64,000 nucleotides of DNA from Curvivirga sp965219885 (lineage in GTDB: Bacteria; Pseudomonadota; Alphaproteobacteria; UBA8366; Aestuariispiraceae). The stretch spans positions 2,418,001-2,482,000 of the forward strand of contig NZ_CBDCOT010000009.1 of NCBI RefSeq assembly GCF_965219885.1. The letters run 5' to 3'. The notes beneath the pieces were generated by a model. The model saw only the letters and a program-made list of their open reading frames with translations. It made no database searches and was not told where the DNA came from. The stretch's first letter is position 1; each line of letters starts with the position of its first letter. Made by a program: the position numbers and the translations under genes. Shown here in pieces: positions 35,345 to 43,704 of the stretch.

Positions 35345-35367
35345 GTAATATATCCACAATATATATT
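35345..35367 (+). promoter_or_regulatory. Candidate operator of the GntR/FCD regulator
   Basis: The AT-rich element GTAATATATC-CAC-AATATATATT lies about 35 bp before the GntR start codon. The 10-mer GTAATATATC followed by AATATAT recurs at 39405 in the divergent EamA/4-hydroxyproline epimerase promoter region. A shared element at the regulator's own promoter and at a nearby target is typical for GntR autoregulation. The low sequence complexity means chance cannot be ruled out. Confidence 0.4.
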
Positions 35368-35399
35368 CAGACGTTATTCCAAATGAGCAGGGGATTCTC

Positions 35400-36035
35400 A
35401 TGGAAGTAAAAGAAAAGCTGGCCGATCAAGCCTATCGGAAGCTTGAAGAAATGATTGTGACACTCAAATTACGTCCTGGTAGTATTTTGAGTGAACCGGA
35501 TTTATGTGACCGATTAGAGATCGGCCGCACGCCTGTGCGTGAAGCTTTGCAAAGATTATCAACTGATCGCTTGATTTCAATTCAACCGCGTAGGGCCATG
35601 ATCGTAAGTGAGGTAAGTGCGTCTGAGATGTTACGTGTTTTAGAAGTACGTAGGCCGCTTGAATTGTTAATCGGTGAGTTGGCTGCCAATCGGGCCGATG
35701 AACAAGAACGTGCTGCCTTGGAGAGAGTCGCGGCTGAAATTGCTAAAGCAGCCGAAGATCATGATGTAGATGAATTTATGCGTGCAGATAAGCGTTTTGA
35801 TATAATTCTAGGAGAAGCCTCTAGAAACCATTATGCATTTAAATCATGCATGCCACTTCAAAGTATGAGCCGTCGTTTCTGGTATTATTATCAAGGACAA
35901 TCAGAATTAAATACATCTGCAGAAATGCATCGTGCAATGATGTTGGCGATTGCGTCTGGGCAAGTCGATAAAGTGAGAAATACCATAACCGAGTTTATGG
36001 ACTATCTTGAAACTGCAGTTCGCAAAGTTCTTTAA
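35400..36035 (+). CDS. GntR-family regulator, FCD subfamily
   Basis: A 211-residue regulator with a winged helix at about residues 8-72 (AYRKLEEMIVTLKLRPGSILSE, IGRTPVREALQRLSTDRLI) and an all-helical FCD effector domain at about 80-205 (VLEVRRPLELLIGELAA, DKRFDIILGEASRNHY, MHRAMMLAIASGQ). FCD domains bind small organic acids, often with a metal held by Asp and His residues. Its promoter shares a motif with the EamA/epimerase region, so it may control hydroxyproline use. It ends at a perfect terminator. Confidence 0.92.
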   Translation: MEVKEKLADQAYRKLEEMIVTLKLRPGSILSEPDLCDRLEIGRTPVREALQRLSTDRLISIQPRRAMIVSEVSASEMLRVLEVRRPLELLIGELAANRADEQERAALERVAAEIAKAAEDHDVDEFMRADKRFDIILGEASRNHYAFKSCMPLQSMSRRFWYYYQGQSELNTSAEMHRAMMLAIASGQVDKVRNTITEFMDYLETAVRKVL

Positions 36036-36064
36036 AAAAAGCCGCTCATATGAGCGGCTTTTTT
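36034..36064. terminator. Bidirectional Rho-independent terminator (GntR / chemoreceptor)
   Basis: Perfect palindrome GCCGCTCATATGAGCGGC between a run of seven A and a run of six T. It lies in the 30 bp between the convergent GntR and chemoreceptor genes and should stop transcription from both sides. Confidence 0.93.
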
Positions 36065-36065
36065 C

Positions 36066-38276
36066 TTAGTTTGATTGTCGAATATTCCCAAGGAAGTTTT
36101 CAACATTATCGTTAAGGGCTTGGCTTTCCTCATCAACCTGACCGACACCATCCAATACTTGTTGCATTGAATTACTTACATTGCTCAGGTCTTGCGTAAT
36201 TTCCTGAACGCGATTGGCGATCTCGGAACAATGTTCTGCGCTTTGTGTTACGGTTCCGTTTATTTCATGTGTGGCAGAGCCTTGCTCTTCAACCGCGGTT
36301 GTGATTTCAGCAGAGATTGCATCGATCTGTTTGATAACATGGTCAAAGCCTTCTGCAGTTGCTGCAGCGCCTTTCACCTCAACTTGAATATTAGCAATCA
36401 ATGTGTTGATTTCTTCTGTAGCGCTTGTGGTTTGGTTCGCAAGAGACTTCACCTCATTTGCAACCACAGCAAAGCCTTTGCCTGCTTCGCCTGCACGTGC
36501 GGCCTCAATGGTTGCATTCAATGCCAATAAATTTGTTTGTTCAGCGATAGAGCTGATGAGTTCTGTCACTTCTTCAATCTTCTTGGAAGCTCCTTCCAAT
36601 CGACCTACATTACCATTCATCTCTTCGGCACGTTTAACAGCTTCCTGAGAAACAGTAGCATTTCGTTCAACTTGGTGGCCGATTGCAGATACCGATGCGG
36701 ATAATTCTTCTACGGCGCTAGCAACTGATGCAATATCATTTGCCATCACATTGGTCGCTTGGTTGACTTCATTTGCTTCATCTTGAGTGCGTGCAGAAAG
36801 TTTTTGCATCTCAACTGCGCGTCCACGCATGTCGCCAACATTGCTGGAAAGAACAGAAATACTTTGTCCCACAGAAGAATCAAAATCATCAGCCATTCTC
36901 AAGGCAGCTTGACGTTTTTCTTCTTCATTACGTTGTTTTTCCGTCTCTTGTGCAGATTTCAAATTTTCTGCCTCGCGAGACACATTGCGTAATACAGCTA
37001 AGGCATGCCCCATTTTTGCTAACTCATCATTGCCTTCACGATAAATGCTGGCATTTAAATCGCCTTCAGCCAGCTTCTGCATAGACTCTAGAAGCATATG
37101 AATACGGTTAATAATGCTGCGACCTACATATAACCAGCCAATAGCAATCGCGATGATCAATGAAATTACTGCAATCACAATAAGGGTAGTTAAGGTTGTC
37201 GCGGCGAGTGCATCAGCATTTTTTGCAGCCGTTTCAGTATTAGTTTCTACATCTTCGACAAAGGATTGAACTTTTAGTGACAGGTTTTCTGCAATCATAT
37301 TATTTGCAGCCAGAATCTCTTGTGCTTCACTCAGGGTCGCGAGTTCTGCTTTTCTAATCGTATATACTTGGGTTGTTTCGTCACCTCTAACACCCATAGT
37401 CAATAGTTCTTTAAAAATTTCCTGAAGTTTTGGTGCTTCCTCAATTCCTTCAATTACTGATAACGGGGTTGCCATAACAGATAGATTTTGGGCGAAGACG
37501 TTTTCCAATTCAGCAAGTAGTTCTGGATTAGTGGTTTGTGCACTTTCCGCAATCACGCCAATAAGGAACTGGCCTGTTGAACGAAATTCAAATATCGATC
37601 TTTGTGTATTTAAGATTTTGAGGCCTGCAGCTTCTTGATCGGAAACAGAAACATCTGCTTCTTCACCGGCTTTAACTTGTTCCGCAACATCGTCTAGGGC
37701 TTCTTTCCAATCATCAACCAAATCAAAATATTGAATGCGTAAAGGAAGTAGGAAAGGATTGGTATCTGTGTCGATACTTGTGCGCAATTTAGCAAGTTTC
37801 TCTGTAATCGTATCCACATGACCTTGAAGAGTGTGCCTTGTGCCAACAAGTTCAGCTAGTTTTTGGATGTTTGGTTCAAATACCGCTAAATCCTCTGCAA
37901 TGCTTTGAAGTGTTTCATTGTCTGGATTGTTTTCCAATAGTTGATCTAAAAGATCTTGAGCTTCATCAACTGTTGCTTGGATTTGTGCGAGGCTTGCTTC
38001 TTTTTCTTCTAGGTTAGTTGCTGTATTTAATTGTGGTGTTGCGGCCGCTAAAGAAGTAGTCGCATTAGATAAATTCAGCGCCTGTGTGATAGCAGGTACA
38101 TTTGTCTTGATTAAATCATTTTGTGCGTCAGTTAGATTATTAATACTAACCCAGCTTACAGCGCTAATAACGATAGTTAAGCCAGCTACTAATGAAAATG
38201 CAGCAATTAGTCGCTTTCCAATTCCAAATTTGGAGAATGCTGTTTCAACCCCATCGTTGAATTCTTTATTACCCAT
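36066..38276 (-). CDS. Methyl-accepting chemotaxis protein with large helical sensor domain
   Basis: A 736-residue chemoreceptor. Membrane helices at about residues 22-43 and 360-383 enclose a ~315-residue periplasmic sensor that is almost wholly helical and resembles the helical bimodular (HBM) type. HAMP follows (about 384-435), then the cytoplasmic signalling domain whose tip is EQTNLLALNATIEAARAGEAGKGFAVVANEV. The C-terminus (NFLGNIRQSN) has no CheR-tethering pentapeptide. The gene is isolated from the che cluster. Its promoter is proposed at 38342-38369. Ligand unknown. Confidence 0.93.
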   Translation of the reverse strand: MGNKEFNDGVETAFSKFGIGKRLIAAFSLVAGLTIVISAVSWVSINNLTDAQNDLIKTNVPAITQALNLSNATTSLAAATPQLNTATNLEEKEASLAQIQATVDEAQDLLDQLLENNPDNETLQSIAEDLAVFEPNIQKLAELVGTRHTLQGHVDTITEKLAKLRTSIDTDTNPFLLPLRIQYFDLVDDWKEALDDVAEQVKAGEEADVSVSDQEAAGLKILNTQRSIFEFRSTGQFLIGVIAESAQTTNPELLAELENVFAQNLSVMATPLSVIEGIEEAPKLQEIFKELLTMGVRGDETTQVYTIRKAELATLSEAQEILAANNMIAENLSLKVQSFVEDVETNTETAAKNADALAATTLTTLIVIAVISLIIAIAIGWLYVGRSIINRIHMLLESMQKLAEGDLNASIYREGNDELAKMGHALAVLRNVSREAENLKSAQETEKQRNEEEKRQAALRMADDFDSSVGQSISVLSSNVGDMRGRAVEMQKLSARTQDEANEVNQATNVMANDIASVASAVEELSASVSAIGHQVERNATVSQEAVKRAEEMNGNVGRLEGASKKIEEVTELISSIAEQTNLLALNATIEAARAGEAGKGFAVVANEVKSLANQTTSATEEINTLIANIQVEVKGAAATAEGFDHVIKQIDAISAEITTAVEEQGSATHEINGTVTQSAEHCSEIANRVQEITQDLSNVSNSMQQVLDGVGQVDEESQALNDNVENFLGNIRQSN

Positions 38277-38341
38277 AACCCGTTCCCTTGAGGAGCCTTG
38301 AAGTTAACAAGTGCTCAATAATGTATACTTTATTAGATTCA

Positions 38342-38369
38342 GGTATAAGTTTTTGACGTCTTATGTCAA
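38342..38369 (-). promoter_or_regulatory. Candidate promoter of the chemoreceptor gene with overlapping inverted repeat
   Basis: On the minus strand TTGACA (38369-38364) and TATACC (38347-38342) are 16 bp apart, about 65 bp before the gene. The -35 box lies within the inverted repeat TTGACGTCTTATGTCAA (38353-38369), a possible operator. No regulator is identified. Confidence 0.45.
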
Positions 38370-38398
38370 GTTGATGACGCAAAAATAATGTTTAAAGT

Positions 38399-39286
38399 TT
38401 ACGAATTTTTAATTTCGCCTCGTTTTGCAGCTCTTACATTAATCATATTCCCGCATAAGGTTACAAAAGCACCTATAAATAACCAAACGTCAACGGATTC
38501 ATTATAAACCAGATAACCAACAGCGGTGACGAGTGGAAGGCGCATGAAATCCATTGGAACGACAACGGTCGCATCAGCATGTCTAAAAGCATGTGCGAGG
38601 CAGTAGTGAGCAGAAAGAGCTGTGCTCCCGAGAATGACCAGCCAGAACCACGTGTATAATGAAGGCCAAACCCAGTTATCCAAAGCTGGAAAGAAACTGA
38701 TGGGAAGCTGAATAGCAATCATGTAAAAAATAATGCAAAGAGGACTATCATATGCGGTCAAATGTTTAGTCATGGAATGGGCGATGGCATAACCAATGGC
38801 ACTGATCAAAACAGCGAGGGACGCATAATTTATAATCTCCGCACCCGGTTTAATTATGATTAGAATACCTGCGAAACCAAGTGTGATAGCAATGATTTTA
38901 GAAGGGGTTAGTTTTTCTCCAAGAAACATAACAGCCATAACAGCAATCCAGATTGGTGTCGTAAATTCAATCGCAAATACTTCTGCCAAGGGAATAACAG
39001 CAATACCAAAGAACCAACCATATTGCCCTACATAATGGGCAAGATTACGGAATATATGTAGTTTTAACTTTGTGGTGCGAATTTGCTCCCACCCAAAATA
39101 ACTGAGAAGAGCAGAGACAATGATAAAACCCACAATGCTTCGAAAAAACAGAATCTGGAAGGTATTTAATTCTGTTGCTGCTTCACGACCACCAACAGCC
39201 ATTATCATGAAAGAAATCAAGGCTCCGGCTGTCCATAATGCTGCAATATAGACATTTTGATTTTGAGGCATGGGATTTTCTTTCAT
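38399..39286 (-). CDS. EamA/DMT-family transporter
   Basis: A 295-residue inner membrane protein with ten predicted helices in two EamA repeats (about residues 15-145 and 155-285); helices such as IIAITLGFAGILIIIKPGA and ASLAVLISAIGYAIAHSM are typical. DMT carriers usually export or import amino acids, nucleosides or other small metabolites. An internal ATG five codons later is an alternative start. It is divergent from the 4-hydroxyproline epimerase gene across 172 bp, which suggests a linked substrate, but no specificity can be read from the sequence. Confidence 0.9.
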   Translation of the reverse strand: MKENPMPQNQNVYIAALWTAGALISFMIMAVGGREAATELNTFQILFFRSIVGFIIVSALLSYFGWEQIRTTKLKLHIFRNLAHYVGQYGWFFGIAVIPLAEVFAIEFTTPIWIAVMAVMFLGEKLTPSKIIAITLGFAGILIIIKPGAEIINYASLAVLISAIGYAIAHSMTKHLTAYDSPLCIIFYMIAIQLPISFFPALDNWVWPSLYTWFWLVILGSTALSAHYCLAHAFRHADATVVVPMDFMRLPLVTAVGYLVYNESVDVWLFIGAFVTLCGNMINVRAAKRGEIKNS

Positions 39287-39393
39287 TTTAACTTTTTTAG
39301 GTATCGATTTTTCGCATAGTATAGAACTGAAGTTAATCGATTTTTCGACGAAAGAATTGTGACGAAACTACACAAAAATCTACTTTACCAATA

Positions 39394-39426
39394 CTAATAT
39401 ATCAGTAATATATCAAAATATATTTT
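39394..39426. promoter_or_regulatory. Tandem TAATATATCA repeats in the EamA/epimerase divergent promoter
   Basis: CTAATATATCA (39394-39404) and GTAATATATCA (39405-39415) are direct 11-bp repeats, followed by AAATATATTTT. The second unit matches the element at 35345 before the GntR gene. It lies about 45 bp before the epimerase start. A GntR operator is the likely reading, though the AT-rich content limits confidence. Confidence 0.4.
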
Positions 39427-39458
39427 AAATAAAGTTAAATGCTGATGAAGGATAGAAA

Positions 39459-40463
39459 ATGGCAAGACATGTTTTCGAATGTATTGACGGCCACACTTGC
39501 GGAAATCCTGTTCGTGTAGTGAAAACAGGTGGCCCAGATCTTCAAGGGAATACGATGTCAGAACGTCGTCAGCATTTTCTGGCCGAATATGATTGGATCC
39601 GTACAGGATTAATGTTTGAACCGCGCGGTCATGATATGATGTCAGGTTCAATCCTTTATCCACCTTGTCGTGAAGATTGCGATGTCGGCATTCTATTTAT
39701 TGAAACAAGTGGTTGTTTACCCATGTGTGGTCACGGTACGATTGGTACGGTGACGATTGCGTTAGAGCATGGATTAGTCACACCAAAGGAACCTGGTGTA
39801 TTACGATTGGATACACCGGCGGGTCTGGTTATTGCCGATTATGACATGAATGAAGACGGATTGGTTGAATGGGTGCGTATTCGAAATGTGGCAAGTTTCC
39901 TGCATTCCGAAGGTTTGGACATTGAATGCCCTGAACTAGGCCCTTTGAAAGTTGATGTTTCTTATGGCGGGAATTTTTACGCTATTGTTGGACCTCAAGA
40001 CAACTTTAGGGATATGGCTGATTACTCAGGCGGAGATTTGATCCGTATGAGTTTGAAATTGCGTAATTTACTTAACGAGAAATATGAGTTTGTTCATCCA
40101 GAAAACCCGACAATTAAGGGGCTTTCTCATATGCAATGGACCGGTGCTCCGACCCGGCCGGAATCACATGCTCGAAATGCTGTTTTTTATGGCGATAAAG
40201 CAATTGATCGTTCCCCATGTGGGACTGGTACATCGGCGCGAATGGCACAAAGATATGCGCAAGGCATGTTAAATGTTGGTGATGAATTTGTGCATGAAAG
40301 CATTATTGGCAGCATGTTTGTTGGTCGCGTGGAAGATACTGCAATGGTTGGTGATTATAAGGCAATCATCCCATCTATTCGAGGTTGGGCGCGTGTGCAT
40401 GGCTTAAACACAATCTATATAGATGATCGTGACCCTTATGCGCATGGGTTTCAGGTTGTGTAA
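39459..40463 (+). CDS. 4-hydroxyproline 2-epimerase (proline racemase family)
   Basis: A 334-residue PLP-independent racemase. Both active-site cysteines are present: Cys90 in CLPMCGHGTIG and Cys254 in DRSPCGTGTSA, which separates true racemase/epimerases from the dehydratases that have Thr or Ser at the second position. Early motif IDGHTCGNPVRVV and the residues around GHGT are as in 4-hydroxyproline 2-epimerase; proline racemase activity cannot be excluded. AAGGA lies 7 bases before the ATG. The expected downstream catabolic enzymes (D-hydroxyproline dehydrogenase and others) are not nearby. Confidence 0.88.
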   Translation: MARHVFECIDGHTCGNPVRVVKTGGPDLQGNTMSERRQHFLAEYDWIRTGLMFEPRGHDMMSGSILYPPCREDCDVGILFIETSGCLPMCGHGTIGTVTIALEHGLVTPKEPGVLRLDTPAGLVIADYDMNEDGLVEWVRIRNVASFLHSEGLDIECPELGPLKVDVSYGGNFYAIVGPQDNFRDMADYSGGDLIRMSLKLRNLLNEKYEFVHPENPTIKGLSHMQWTGAPTRPESHARNAVFYGDKAIDRSPCGTGTSARMAQRYAQGMLNVGDEFVHESIIGSMFVGRVEDTAMVGDYKAIIPSIRGWARVHGLNTIYIDDRDPYAHGFQVV

Positions 40464-40485
40464 TCTCCAATAAGTTTTCTATTAA

Positions 40486-40536
40486 AAATTTGATCAAATT
40501 TGATATAATATCCATCTGATAAGTATTGATTATCAG
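40486..40536. repeat. Two adjacent palindromes upstream of the PAS-domain gene
   Basis: A 16-bp perfect palindrome AAATTTGATCAAATTT at 40486-40501 and an inverted repeat CTGATAA-N7-TTATCAG at 40516-40536 lie in the 132 bp between the epimerase stop and the PAS gene, with TATAAT-like TGATATAATAT between them. They have no T tract and look more like operators than terminators. Bound protein unknown. Confidence 0.4.
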
Positions 40537-40595
40537 GATACCGTGATATAGTTTCCGGGCTTCTGTCGATACCAGAGAATTAAGGATATTTGAGA

Positions 40596-41054
40596 ATGCG
40601 CTGCCTTGTAGGCTCCCTTCAGGATTTAGAAAATGAAGGGCATAAAAAATTATACGCCTATTGGGATGAAAAGCGCGGGGAGCGTAAAGCACCCACGCGC
40701 AAGGATATTGATCCAATCGAATTGCGTGACCTATTGCCGCATATGTTTATGTTTGACGTTATGCGTAATCCCATAGATTTTAAAATGCGCCTGCATGGCA
40801 CTCATCTTGTTGATGTGATGGGACGTGATAATACAGGTGATTATTTTAGCAAAATGTATCGTGGAACGGAAGCCGATGAACTCTGGGATATCTATTGCGA
40901 AGTTGCCAATGATTTTTCTGTAATTTATTCCAAACAATCTGCGTCTTGGATGTCAAAAGATTTTGTTCATTATGAACGCCTTCTGTTACCTTTATCCGAA
41001 GATGGTAATGAAGTGAATATTCTTTTGGGGTTGTCTTATTTTATCGCTGCCTAA
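40596..41054 (+). CDS. PAS-domain protein of the PAS_5 type
   Basis: A 152-residue soluble protein that is a single PAS-like domain: YAYWDEKRGERKAPTRKDIDPIELRDLLPHMFMFDV, then MRLHGTHLVDVMGRDNTGDYF and the C-terminal strand LLLPLSEDGNEVNILLGLSYF. This is the layout of the alphaproteobacterial PAS_5 family, stand-alone proteins of unknown signal. The ATG at 40596 has AAGGA nine bases upstream; a TTG two codons earlier is unlikely. It converges with hrpB (3 bp between stops). Function unknown. Confidence 0.8.
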   Translation: MRCLVGSLQDLENEGHKKLYAYWDEKRGERKAPTRKDIDPIELRDLLPHMFMFDVMRNPIDFKMRLHGTHLVDVMGRDNTGDYFSKMYRGTEADELWDIYCEVANDFSVIYSKQSASWMSKDFVHYERLLLPLSEDGNEVNILLGLSYFIAA

Positions 41055-41057
41055 AAC

Positions 41058-43574
41058 TTATAAACGCTTCTTGATTTTTGCAGTTGCTTGATGGGACATG
41101 GGGTCATCAGGCCAAGGATGTTTTGGGTATTTACCTTTCATTTCAGCTTTTACCGCATGGTAGCTATCAGACCAAAAACTGACTAAATTTTGCGTGACCT
41201 GTAGAGGTCGTTGCGCTGGGCTTAACAAATGCAATGTGAGAGGAAGTTTACCATTCCCAACCACAGGTGTTTCAGTGGCGCCAAACATTTCCTGTAACTT
41301 CACCGCAAGGATAGGGGCTTCCATATTTTCATAATCAATACGAATGCGTGAACCACTTGGTACTTGCCAATGACTTGGAATGAATTTGTCCAACTCTTGT
41401 TGTTGTGACCAATCCAGTAAGCTCACCAGAATCGTCTTTAAATCCAAAGGCGCTAAATCTTCTAGTTTTCTTACAGAATTTAATAAAGGAGACAAATAAG
41501 GAGATAACCATTCTTCTAGCGAAGAAAGAAGTGTTTGATCACTTACATCAGGCCAGTTCTGTTGATCAAGGAAATGCGCGCAGCGCATGCGCGCGTGTAA
41601 GCTTTTACTTTCTTTATCCCATGGTAAAACTCGTAAGCCCAAATCTCTGATGCCAACATAAATAGCTGCCTCTATTTGATCATTCGGCAGATCATTGCTT
41701 GCTTCATCTGACAGAATTAACTTGCCAAGGCGTGTTTGTTTGCGAGCCATGATGGATCGCGTTCTTTTATCCCAGGTGGCAAAAGATCCTTCTTCCAAGC
41801 TATCTCCGTAGAACTCTTTTAAGCTTTCAGGGTTAATCGGGGCAGCCATACGGATTTTACTATCGCGCCCGTCGCCAGATAAATCCGCAATGCATAAACA
41901 AATACTACCATGCAGCTTATCAGTTTCTTCAAGGCTTGCTCCGCGTCCATTCGCCATCTGGTATCGAGTGCCTTTTGATTTACGCAGTAACGCAATACGG
42001 TCAGGATAGGCAAGTGATATCAGCAAGCCAATCTGGCTATCGAAGTCTTCAATTAGAACAGAGGATTTAGTTTTTGTATGCTTTGAAATTCTTGTGAGCC
42101 AATATTTGGATAAAGCTTTGATGCGTTTGGATTTTGGGTTATTCGATAAAGCCTTAACCCTATCTATCAAACTCGTGTTTTGACGATCGTTTAAGAAATC
42201 TCTTTCACTTAAAATAGCGGCTAGATCACATGCTTCTTTTCCCAATCCATATTGGTTTGCAATTAAGATCATATGACCAAGACGGGGATGCATTGGCATA
42301 CGGGCAACTTGTTTACCATGTTTCGTAATCCGTAAATCTTGATCTAAAATCCCAAGATTGACCAAAAGGTCTCTAGCTTGTTGAAGTAACGCTTTGTTGG
42401 GAATGTCGAGCCATTTCAGTTCCGTTGGCTCTTTTATGCCCCAATTTGCTAGATCAATTGCGAGGTCACTTAAATCCGTTTCGAGAATTTCCGGTGCATC
42501 AAAACTTTCCATGCTGCCTTCGGCTCTTTGATCCCAAAGACGATAGCAAACACCAGCTTCTACACGGCCCGCGCGACCTTGACGTTGCGTTGCGGAGGCT
42601 ATTGAAATTTGTTTGGTTTCAAGGCGTGTTAGACCATTATTGGGATTATATTTGGCGATACGTCTATAACCACTATCAATAACGACACGAATACCGTTAA
42701 TCGTTAAGCTTGTTTCTGCGATATTGGTAGATAATACAATCTTTCGTTGGTCGGCTGATGTCGGGCGGATTGCTTTATCTTGTTCAGCAAGTGGCATGGC
42801 GCCAAATAAAGGGGCAATAAAGCAATTTTGAGGCAATTTTAATTGTTTTAATTCTGCTTCAACTTTTCGAATTTCACCTTCTCCGGGAAGGAAGGTAAGA
42901 ATACTGCCTGTTTCCTCTTTTAACGCTTGCTTGATTGCATTGACAGTTGCTGAAACGATATCAGTTTGTCCCCATCGATTGGTTTCTGGTTTACCAAGAT
43001 ATTTGGTTTCGACAGGAAAGGCGCGACCTTCACTTGTTATAATCGGGGCATCGTCTAATAAAGTAGAGATGCTTTCGCCATCCAAAGTTGCAGACATAAC
43101 AATGATTTTTAAATCATCGTGCAAGCCTTCCTGACAGTCGATGGAAAGGGCTAGTCCCAAATCAGCCTGTAAGCTTCTTTCGTGAAATTCATCAAAGATA
43201 ATTGCAGAAACACCAGTCAATTCAGGGTCACTTTGAAGGCGTCGTGTCAGAATACCCTCTGTCAGAATTTCCAAACGCGTTCCGTCCCCGACGCAATTGT
43301 CCATCTGAACACGATAGCCAACAGTTTCTCCAACTTTTTCTCCTAATATGCTCGCCATATGTCGTGCGGCGCTTTTTGCCGCTAACCGACGAGGTTCCAA
43401 CATCAGGATTTTCCCACCTTTAGCCCATTCTTCTTTTAATAAGGTAAGTGGAATCGTAGTGGTTTTACCTGCACCCGGCGGGGCTTGTACCACTATGCGG
43501 TTCGTATCTTTCAGAGATGAAAGGAGTTCTGGTAAAACATCGTTGATTGGAAGGTTTGAGGCAATATCATTCAT
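41058..43574 (-). CDS. hrpB: ATP-dependent helicase HrpB
   Basis: DEAH-box superfamily 2 helicase, 838 residues, full length for HrpB. Walker A APPGAGKTTTIPL, motif II FDEFHERSLQADLGLAL, motif III MSATLDGE, motif VI ATQRQGRAGRVEAGVCYRLW, then the helicase-associated domain and the HrpB C-terminal domain ending with the KHPWPDDP motif. The biological role of HrpB is poorly known; it is an RNA helicase homologue. The gene is divergent from tex across about 130 bp. Confidence 0.95.
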   Translation of the reverse strand: MNDIASNLPINDVLPELLSSLKDTNRIVVQAPPGAGKTTTIPLTLLKEEWAKGGKILMLEPRRLAAKSAARHMASILGEKVGETVGYRVQMDNCVGDGTRLEILTEGILTRRLQSDPELTGVSAIIFDEFHERSLQADLGLALSIDCQEGLHDDLKIIVMSATLDGESISTLLDDAPIITSEGRAFPVETKYLGKPETNRWGQTDIVSATVNAIKQALKEETGSILTFLPGEGEIRKVEAELKQLKLPQNCFIAPLFGAMPLAEQDKAIRPTSADQRKIVLSTNIAETSLTINGIRVVIDSGYRRIAKYNPNNGLTRLETKQISIASATQRQGRAGRVEAGVCYRLWDQRAEGSMESFDAPEILETDLSDLAIDLANWGIKEPTELKWLDIPNKALLQQARDLLVNLGILDQDLRITKHGKQVARMPMHPRLGHMILIANQYGLGKEACDLAAILSERDFLNDRQNTSLIDRVKALSNNPKSKRIKALSKYWLTRISKHTKTKSSVLIEDFDSQIGLLISLAYPDRIALLRKSKGTRYQMANGRGASLEETDKLHGSICLCIADLSGDGRDSKIRMAAPINPESLKEFYGDSLEEGSFATWDKRTRSIMARKQTRLGKLILSDEASNDLPNDQIEAAIYVGIRDLGLRVLPWDKESKSLHARMRCAHFLDQQNWPDVSDQTLLSSLEEWLSPYLSPLLNSVRKLEDLAPLDLKTILVSLLDWSQQQELDKFIPSHWQVPSGSRIRIDYENMEAPILAVKLQEMFGATETPVVGNGKLPLTLHLLSPAQRPLQVTQNLVSFWSDSYHAVKAEMKGKYPKHPWPDDPMSHQATAKIKKRL

Positions 43575-43704
43575 GGCGCGCAGTTTATAAGTCTCTGTTT
43601 AGAAATAAAACCCAAAATATTGTTATTTGAGCGACTTGTCGGAGTGCCGAATCTTGCGCAAATAGATCGTAGTTAATTTATTGATTTCTTATGGAGACTA
43701 TTTC

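Noticed and set aside
40590..40595. TTG as the start of the PAS-domain gene
   Set aside because: The ATG two codons later has an AAGGA site at proper distance and is the more usual start codon.
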